Positions 55,679-64,000 of a stretch of 64,000 nt of DNA are shown here, in pieces (the stretch's first letter is position 1; each line of letters opens with the position of its first letter). The stretch is from Neurospora tetraspora (lineage: Eukaryota > Ascomycota > Sordariomycetes > Sordariales > Sordariaceae). The notes below the pieces were generated by a model. The model was not told the origin of the DNA. It worked only from the letters and a program-made list of their open reading frames with translations, and searched no databases. The translations under genes and the position numbers were made by a program. Where the stretch lies: contig NW_026944383.1 of the NCBI RefSeq assembly GCF_033439725.1, forward strand, positions 4,030,001-4,094,000, given 5' to 3'.

Positions 55679-56922
55679 GTTGTGAGGGTGTCGTGGTTGG
55701 TGGTTGTGGTTGGGAAGGCCTTCTTTGGGGAAATTGGGAGATGGAAGTTGACGACCTGAGTCGGCAAGGTGATGAAGATGGTTCAAGATTGCTGATGGAA
55801 ATGGAACTTGAGAAGAGAAAGAGCACTTGAATGTAATCTTAGGCCTCCACCAAGTCGGTAGGTATAAATTCTGTCGAAGTTCAAGAGTAGGTAGTGTATC
55901 GTACAAAACTGTCTTTCATCCCTCCATCCCTTCCCGTCCGTATTTCGGGGGTCATCTATTGTTTAATACTTTCCTTCCCCGGACCATTCCCAGCCAGCCC
56001 AGGGGTAATACCGGCCAAAAAGACAGCGCATCCGACCGACTACCAGCGAGTGGTGACAACGGGGCGTGCCGAGTAGCGGTCCCCGGCGAGCGGAGAAAGA
56101 GCGGAAGCTTAGCAGGACGGCTACTCCGCCACCCCGCCCTATTTCGTTATCTTATCTCTTAGACCTGTAACATCAGCGGTCCCTGCCTATCGTGGGAACT
56201 GACCTATCTCAACTCAAAACCGCGGGTCATGAGGTCACCATCACGAAAAGAGTCGGTCACCATTTCGGCATACCGCTTCCGATGTTTGATTGTAAGTACA
56301 GTCCAATACTGATTTGTTTATTAGCTTAAGACCTCAGGTCAACTTCCCTAGGCGTTTTTATATCTAATTGATTCGTTTCGTTCTATGATTGAAGCGTGAT
56401 CTTACCTTGCATATGCTTCTTTGGAAATTTGATATGCCATATTGAATCTTGTTGATGCCTTTCCGATCCGTACCTAGCCATTCACTTTATCTTTGTGAGG
56501 TTTGGGACAATTCGGGATAGATCTCGTCCAGTATACCAGGAGTACCAAGCTAACAAACAAACCAGCATTAGATTGTATTTCCGATATCGAAGTTTCCGAG
56601 ATCTTGATATCCGATCGAGATAGATACCTGGATAGACAGGGTATCAGACACCAAATACAGACCGATTCTTTTACTGACGACAACTGCAGATATGCAAGCG
56701 TCTGGTCCAGACATCAAGTGCCAAATCTCGAACAATGCATCATTTTCCAGTATATCAACACGCTGAGCCTGTTTGCTTTTGACCCTCTCAAGGGATATTC
56801 CCCGGGGGCAGTATTTTCCTATTTTCCCCAAGTTCCAATATCCCAACGGATTTCGTTCGTTCGTTCGTTATTCGCTCATAAACCCATAAATCCTTTCCCT
56901 TCCACCCCTCCCCCAAAACCTT
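55679..56922. other. intergenic region
   Basis: This 1.24-kb gap contains the cytidine deaminase promoter and the ABC transporter 3' flank. It is AT-rich from about 56160 to 56900. A plus frame at 56502-56987 shows no domain and is not called. Confidence 0.45.
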
Positions 56923-59900
56923 TTATTTCCCAAAAACAATATCCCTCAACTTCTCCTTCTCACCACTCTCCTCACACATCCCCCTAAACACTCCACTCCC
57001 GCCATCCTTCTCCCACAGCTCCCTCGGCGTTCCATACTCAGCAACCTTGCCATCACTGAGAACCAAAATGCGATCAAAATCCGCAATCGTGCTCAAACGG
57101 TGAGCAATAACGAGCAGCGTCGCATCAGTAAACTCCTCGCGAATGGACCGCTGGATCAGCGCATCCGTGTGCATATCCACCGCCGAGGTAGCCTCGTCCA
57201 GGACCATGACTCTTGGCCTAGAGACGATGGCGCGCGCAAGGCAGAGGAGCTGACGCTGGCCTTGAGACAAGTTGAGACCACCTTCAGAGATCTGGGAGTC
57301 GAGGTTCTTGAAGATGTTGGTATTCTTGTTCTGGATACCAGCGCCGGTGGTCGAAGACGATGAGGCCTCTGGTGCGGGGGTGGCAGTCCCGGAGGTGGAA
57401 TTACTATCGCCGACGAGGTGGACGCGCTCGAGCGACTCGCGCAGCGCGGCGTCGGTCTGGTGGTTGAACGGGTCGAGGTTGGAGCGCACGGTGCCCGAGA
57501 AGAGGACGGGGTCCTGCGGGATGATGGCCAGGCGAGAGCGCAGGTCGTGCAGTTTGATGGTGGAGGTATCGATGCCGTCAATGTGGATGCTGCCGGAGCG
57601 AGCCTCGAGGAAGCGGAAGAGGGCGAGGGTGAGCGAGGATTTTCCGGCTCCGGTGCGGCCGACGACGCCGATGCGCTCGTTGCGGTTGACGCTAAAGGTG
57701 AGGCCCTTCAATACGGGAGGGAGGTCGGGGGCGTAGCTGACGACGAGGTCCTTGACTTCGATGCGGCCGTCGGTGGGCCACGCGGCGGGCGGGCTGATGC
57801 CCTCGAGGGACTCGGTAGGGAGTGAGGCGTACTAAATCAGGTTGTGTTAGTGAAAAGATCAAGGTCAGGTAGAAGACGGGTGAGTTCGAAACCTACCTCG
57901 ACAATTCTCTCGGCAGCATTCATGTTCAGCTCAACATTGGCATACAGACGAATCGTCCACATAACACAGTTAGAGAATTCCAAAGCGAAAGCGAGCGCGA
58001 AGCCAGCCAGAGCCGAGTCGATGCCAGGGGTGACCAAGATGAGGATAGCGACGAAGGAGGCAAAGAAAGAGCCCACAAGCGACATTCTCCAACCCATCCA
58101 TCTGTTGAAAAGCCAGAGATGCCATGTCGCCATGGAATATTCGTCCACCTTGCGGTACATGCGCTTGATATAACCATCAGACTTGTCGAAACCACGAATG
58201 GTGGCGACACCGGAGAGCGCGGAGCCGAACTGCTCGAAAACAGGTGACTTGGTGGTGCTTTCCAGCCGCTTGACCGGACGAGCGCCATCGAGGTACCGGA
58301 TCGCATAGTAGAGGCAGATGAACAGCAGGACACCAGCAAGTAGGACAATGTACGGAGAAACAAAGAGGCCCGCAACAATGACGCCCAACAGGTTGAGGAA
58401 CGAATTTAGCCCGAAACTGACCGAGTTGGCCATTTGCGAGTCAATAATGTTGAAGTCTGACGTGAATCGGTTGAGGATGCGACCGACAGGAACGGTATCA
58501 AGCCAGCGAATGGGCGCGCGCAGGATGGTGAAGTTAAGTTTCTGGAACAGGCCCCTGCTTGCGCGAATGGAGCCGATGTAGACGTAGAGGAACTTGAGTG
58601 TACCGACGATGGATGAGATGAGGGCCAGAAGTACGTAGATGCTGAGGTAGTATGTTAGGCTGTTATGGCTGGTGATGGATGGAGCAGACATCGTGTGAAA
58701 AGACGTCTGCTGAGTGCCATAGGCGAAGCCTTGCTCTCTCGAAACACTGAGGAAATGCTGAGTGTGAAGAGCTTGCTCATCGTGGTCTGCAGTCCAAATC
58801 TTGAGCCACCATGATCGCCCAATGTTGAACGCCTGGACAACAAGGAAAATCATGAGAGCAATGGTCCAGTAACTCCAGCCTCCACTGGCCAGAAGATATT
58901 GGTAATAAATCTGTTTCTTGACAGCTCCCTTCTCGCGTCCCTCGTCCTCGACGAACTTACGAGCGGCAGTCTTGGAGTTGACCTTCTTCAGAGCGTTAGC
59001 ATCGGCCTCGGCCTGCTCGCCATCGCCATCAACAGAGTCATCCGAGTTCACAGCAGTGGCGGCTTGTTCGTCGGCTTCGATTTCCTCAGGGGATTCTTCG
59101 TGACGCTTAATCTGGTCCAAAGCCCCTGCCTCGCGCAGCTTGTCAACCGAACCAGCCTCCAAGACACGGCCATCGCCAAGCTCCACAAGGTACTTGGTCT
59201 TGGGCTCGCAGAGGGCAACATGGTGAGTAACGAGAATTCTTGTGCGGCCAGTGGCAAGGACACCGTTGAGGCACTTGTCAAAGATGTGGCGGCCGACGTG
59301 AGCATCCACGGCCGAGAAGATATCATCGAGGACAAGAATACCGGCCCGGGAGTAGATGGCTCTAGCCAGAGTGATACGCCATTTCTGGCCACCGCTTAGG
59401 TTGATACCGTTTTGGCCAATTTCCGTGTTTTCACCATCCGAGAGCATTTCCAGATCCTTCTTCAATGCGCAAACCTCAATGGTCTTCTTGTAGCGCTCTT
59501 CGTCAAAAGGAAGTCCGAAGAGGATATTCTCCTTGATGGTTGCGTTCTCGATCCAGGGAATCTGGGCTACGTAGGCGATGGCCGAAGGGATGATCCAGTT
59601 GTCCTTGTTGGCCTTGTCATCGTGGCGATCAGCCAGCGAAGGTGCCCTGGGTACAAACAAGTTGCCCTCAAGGATATCGACCTCGCCAAGGATAGCGGAC
59701 AGCATCAAGCTCTTTCCTGTTCCAGTCTTGCCGGAGATGACCGATAGCTCCCCCTTGGGGAATGTGACGCTGATATTGCGGAGAACGAACCTGTCCTCCT
59801 CGTTGATATCCTCATCCGAAGGCCAGGCGACAGAAGCGTTTTGAAACGACACCTCTTCAGCATCCTGCGAGACAACCGTCACCTCGGGAGAGTCCAGATA

Positions 59901-61776
59901 CTCCTGCATACGCTTGATCGAAATCCACGCATCCAGCAGATCGGTTGTAAGCTCAGGAATGACCGACAGCGTTACTTCGAGACCTCTAAAGACACCAAGA
60001 CTGACGAAGGCGACGGATGGCGTCAAGACACCATTCAAAGCGGCATAGACGGCCAAAGAAATAGCCGAAAGGAGGATAGGACTGGTGACCCAACAGGCAA
60101 GGAGGGCTGTGTCGGCCATGAACACACTCCAGACCGCACCAAGTTCCCTGTCTCTGACCGAGCCAATCTTGTCTTCCCACTCGGGCTCCAAAGCGGAGAA
60201 CTTGATTTGTCTGATACCCTGGAGGGCTTCGGTAACGACGGCCATCTTCTCGTCTCTGACCTTCATCAGTTTGTCCTGAGCGGCGGAATATTTCTTGGAG
60301 AAGCGGATGTTCACTGGCATGATGGCAACCATGGCAGAGAAGCCCGCCAGAAGAGCCTTCCAGCCCAGAAGGTTCGTTAAGAAGGTCAGCGAAACAATGA
60401 GCTTGAAAAGACTGCCAGGGAACATGTTCTGGTAGGTGGAGAAGTCCGAGACACGCTTCGCATCGACACCAATCAAGTTCACCGTGTTCTGCTTGCCCTT
60501 CTTGAGCTCATCAGAATCATCCTCGGCCTCGGCCTCTGGCACGGCTGGCGGCGCATCGGCTGGGGCTCCCTCTCCTGTTGGTCCAGCGACGGGGGGTTCG
60601 CCCGACTCGGTAGCCTTCTCCTTTTCCTTGGCCTTTCCAGCACCCTTGACATCCTTCTTCCGCATTGACTTCTCAAAGATGAGCGCAGAGAGCTGAGCGC
60701 GAATGGGGATGGCAAGGTCAGACCACGAGAGCCAGAAGACATAGGCTTCCACCCATGACTGGACAATCATGGCCACGCCGAGGAAGAAGACCCAGTACCA
60801 GACACCGAACCCGTAGCTGCTACCGACCTGGGGATTCTCCAAAATGCGCAACAGCTGCAAAATCACCCACTGGGGGCTGAAGTTCAGAAAGGCCGTGCAG
60901 AGTGTCAAAGCCCACTGCAAGGAGAACGCCTTCTTGTGGGCGAGGATCACGGACAGCCAAAGGTTATGGCGGTAGTTGCGGCGCTTCCAATCGGCCGAAG
61001 TGTCTGCAGCTCGGGAAAAATGGTCGGGTCGGTTGAGATCGGTCAAGTCGAGATCCTTCTTCTTAACCGCGAGATCCAGAAGCTTGCTGGGCCAAGCGTA
61101 GGTGAAGCGGCTGATGGCTGACACGGTAAACATCCTATCAACCGGCTCTCCATCGATATAGACGTCGGGTCTCCTTGGAATGGACAAACTGGAAACTGCA
61201 AGGGATCCAGCCAGCGCCAGCTCGACGGCACGAAGGACAAACAAGGTGCGATTGTGGTCCCAGAGAGACTCTGAAGCATCAGCACCCTGGACAAACAGAA
61301 TGGCACTCAGCACTGCGGAGGACAGGAACGAGTAGATGCCGAGATCAAAGGCCTGCACCGACTTTCTGCAAGAGGCTATCGTGATAGCCTGGAACAGTAA
61401 TGCACCCTACAATTATAAGTTAGCTACCTCGAAACAAAACATAAAAAGCGCAAGGACAAGACCGTACCCATGCTCCAGTTGATAGCCAGTCGTTCAACGA
61501 ACTGGCCTTCTGATTTGTCGACAGCAGTGCAATGGCGATAGATAGGGCAAAACCGGCAGCGGCAGAGAGCAAGATCACCGTCTTCGGGACCTTGGCCGAG
61601 TAGGCTCTTTGCGACTCGACGGTCGCCTTGCCGTCGGCATCTTCGTAGAGAACGTCCTGTCGTGCCTCGCGCTTTCTGAACCGTTGGACGAACCCGGACA
61701 CAGCAGGCAAAGAGCCGAGGCCAACGAGGGCAAGACCGGTCACGACCACTGCAAAACGGGATTCATTGCGTGACAT
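56923..61776 (-). CDS. ABCC (MRP) subfamily ABC exporter
   Basis: Three exons: 61776-61468, 61406-57897 and 57831-56923, with introns of 61 and 65 nt, giving 1575 aa. The N-terminal region has several hydrophobic segments (TMD0-like), followed by TMD1, NBD1, TMD2 and NBD2. NBD1 has Walker A GKTGTGKS (about 660), signature [14 protein letters not shown] (about 772) and Walker [14 protein letters not shown]2 has Walker A GRTGAGKS (about 1334), signature [14 protein letters not shown] (about 1464), Walker [11 protein letters not shown] and the switch His in IAHRLSTI. Between these, NBD2 carries a Ser/Thr/Ala-rich insert (about 1375-1400). NBD1 has a non-acidic residue (Asp then Ile) after the Walker B aspartates, so, as in other ABCC proteins, only NBD2 is likely to be a full ATPase site. 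Export of conjugates, metals or bile-acid-like anions at vacuole or plasma membrane is the family role; the substrate is unknown. Confidence 0.92.
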
Positions 61777-64000
61777 GGCCAGCTAGATTTTGTGGTCTTG
61801 TATAAGATCACACCAAACTTGGGTAACGCGTCTGGTTGGCGATACGGTCAACAAGCTTTGTGACCGGATCTTGGAGCGCGTTGTGTCTCGCACCAGCGCC
61901 CCTCGCTTTCTTTGATGTCGGAGAGAAAGAAAACCGACAACCAAACTGGCGAAATTTTGTCGAATGGGATGGGGATGGGGCCTGAGCTCAACGTTGAGGT
62001 ATTCTCAACCATCCACCAGAACTGGGTAAGGAGAGGAAAGGAAGCAAAAAGAAAACAGAAAGGGAGAAGAGGATACTCGAGAAAAAAAACGAAGGCGGTC
62101 GGCTACTTAGATACTTCTCGACTATCTAGATAGACACCTCTCTCAAGAGGGAGGGCGTGTGGTTGAAAAAGTTGCCGAAAGCGCGAATCCTCCAATTGAC
62201 GCTTTGATTGGCCCAATCCTTTATCAATAATACAGGCGATCCACTCAGACCAGTTGTCTGCTTGTGTAAGCCAGCAAAGACAGCCAACGACAACACAAGC
62301 GCTGACCCAAACAAAACTAAGGTAGGAACAAACTTAGAACCCCTACTTTTGCACTTTCATCAGAAAAGCGTTGGCTGGTGTCCTGTCAGCACAAGGGTAT
62401 TCGAATTATCGAGACATACCCGTCCGTTCTGGATGCAACGAACCCCGCAGTGTATTGGGTGCAAGACAATCGTGCAACGGCAGCCAGCAGCATGGGTTCA
62501 TCCGTCATCGTTCGGGTGGGAGACAGAAAAGAAATTGTTGTCTTGACTCACATGGCGAACATGTCGAGAACCTGGGCTGAAGGGGAGGTGTGAGATAACG
62601 GACGACCGCTCACATTCTCATGCACTCCCATAGGCTGACAGCCGGGCCCTCTACTCCCACGCTGGGAATCCATGTAGTGATGTAGGTACACCGCATGCAT
62701 CCATACTGCATACATATAGAGATGCTGCTACGCCGTACATCCCATCATGCCTCCAACGCAACGTTGACAGGAGGGCGGATTGCCCAGCCTGGTATAGACT
62801 CGAACCTGACCTCTACCTAGAAAGGCAGGAGAAATATCCGATGTGACTCACTCAAGGCAGCAACGAAGCCTCCCCGGATTTTAGCTTGGATTTACTGTCC
62901 GAGATGTGGAAAGAGCCCAGCGCAAGTGATATGCAGCCGTAGTTGTTGCTGTCGGAGCAAAAGACAGCCTCAACCACCGGAAAATGCTACGACGCTTGAT
63001 TTTCTTAGCAGGATCGGCTAGGTACGTACCGCTGCGATACGCCATTCTGCAACGATGCGGCGCAACTTGACATTCTGACTTTTGTCTTGGCGGATATCCG
63101 GCAACTCACCTCTCTATTGCCCAGGTTGTCCATAAGGACGGATACTCGTCAGGTCTACAAAATCGACCGTCTGACTAGCGGCGGGGTTAGTAGTTTGTGT
63201 AGACCTGACGAGTAGGCATAATCCACGGAAATAAACTTTTATGTGCAAGGGTTTTCGAAACCGTGAAGATACGAAGTTGACAATGCTGAATCCGACTAGA
63301 AGAGCTGTGCGACAGCGCCCGAGACGTCCATACGCATTTTGTTCGTATCAAAGACTGATGTGATATCCGTGTGTAAAGTGGCTTTCCCGTGGTGTTTTTC
63401 AAATTTCCCGCTTGCCTGAGCTTCGGAGTTCTGGGTGTCCGCACCTGACAACTGCCGCAGTTGTCGCGAATTTCTCGAATAGGCGCGGATGATATTGACT
63501 GCGCCAAAAGTCTTAATGGCCAACAACTCATCAGACCCCATTCGGCATCTGTGGAAACCAATGAAATAGCCGTCTCGGGTCCCTGAGCCGTGCGGCGAAG
63601 GAAAAGCAGAAAACCATTCCCGACGGCGTTCGTGAGATCCCTACGCATTGACTCCCAGTCGGCGCCAGCTTTGAGCTTGGCCAAGCTCCTTGTAATATGA
63701 TGTTTTGAGAATACCTATCTGTGGTGTTGAGGCAAAACAAGCCGAGACATCTGATTACCACAGCATCTTGAGGAAGCCATCAAGTCAGACAGCATGCGAG
63801 ATTGGTTTCGAAGTAAGACGATGATCCTGGCAAGATAGCCTCTTCAACCAAACAGATGAAAGTCAAGGCAGAGTCGATGACAGTCGGAAAGTTGGGGGAT
63901 ATGCTTGTGCATCAGCTCAAACCATGGAGCCATGTTGGCTCGAGATGTGAAAGCATAGATGCACTACAACGCTACGTAAGGGGAGGTGTGTGTGGGGGAC
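61777..64000. other. right-end intergenic region
   Basis: The last 2.2 kb hold the ABC transporter promoter and then no supported gene. Frames at 62208-62593 (+) and 63187-63761 (-) lack domains and good starts. A 17-bp inverted repeat is listed separately. A gene beginning beyond the right edge cannot be excluded. Confidence 0.45.
63143..63214. repeat. 17-bp perfect inverted repeat with 38-bp spacer
   Basis: The arm tactcgtcaggtctaca (63143-63159) is repeated as its exact complement at 63198-63214. It could form a hairpin or be the ends of a small element; no target duplication is obvious beside it. Confidence 0.85.

Noticed and set aside
56502-56987. 161-codon plus frame between cytidine deaminase and the ABC gene
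   Set aside because: It is in an AT-rich region, has no motif and overlaps the ABC 3' end antisense.
63187-63684. 165-codon minus frame near the right edge
   Set aside because: It reads through one arm of an inverted repeat, has no domain and no clear start. A real gene here would need transcript support.
1-64000. Dispersed 5S rRNA genes, CRISPR arrays and virus-like elements
   Set aside because: I looked for their typical sequences or structures while reading and recognised none. A covariance-model or HMM search could still find a 5S or snoRNA gene.

Overview
The window is nuclear DNA of a filamentous ascomycete (Pezizomycotina). A Sordariomycete, perhaps from the Sordariales, is my best guess, but this rests on general gene make-up and not on a search. 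The evidence is dense intron-bearing genes on both strands, introns of roughly 50-170 nt with GTANGT-like donors and CTAAC-type branch sites, fungal-only families (PhiA cell-wall protein, DUF7730/F-box-like protein, fungal ABCC exporter), and tRNA genes followed by T-runs. Coding regions are GC-rich and intergenic regions are more AT-rich. Gene models were built by hand: reading phases were made to agree across each intron, and the protein family was used to choose between alternatives.

Layout. 0-13 kb: the C-terminal end of an acidic low-complexity protein, the peroxisomal AAA ATPase PEX6, a membrane-anchored sterol-ester lipase, and a GH125 exo-mannosidase with an N-terminal anchor. 13-24.5 kb: an RMD1/DUF155 membrane protein, a small zinc-ribbon protein, RNase P/MRP subunit Rpp1, a secreted Ser/Thr-rich protein, and PhiA. 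26.5-30 kb: tRNA-Cys, a four-exon GFA-domain enzyme, and a membrane acyltransferase. 32-43.4 kb: a DUF7730/F-box-like protein, Mediator subunit MED8, choline sulfatase, the MPDU1-type PQ-loop protein, and a chromodomain/AT-hook protein. 44.7-51.2 kb is the accessory-looking part: the C-terminal half of an MFS transporter, an intron-containing tRNA-Glu, a four-exon SDR, a 391-bp hAT-type MITE with a perfect 8-bp target duplication just upstream of the SDR, and a flavin monooxygenase fused to an acetoacetate-decarboxylase-like domain whose second exon is interrupted. 52-62 kb: a FYVE-RING protein (Pib1-like), cytidine deaminase, and an ABCC exporter. The last 2.2 kb has no gene I can support.

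Most genes are unlinked housekeeping functions (peroxisome biogenesis, glycan processing, RNase P, Mediator, pyrimidine salvage, dolichol-sugar use, chromatin). The only stretch that looks like a functional grouping is 44.7-51.2 kb (transporter remnant, SDR, FMO-decarboxylase), which resembles a small metabolic cluster in decay. I saw no CRISPR, no viral element and no rRNA. I do not claim a wholly new system. The best leads are the FMO-decarboxylase fusion with its frame break or facultative intron, and the MITE in the SDR promoter.
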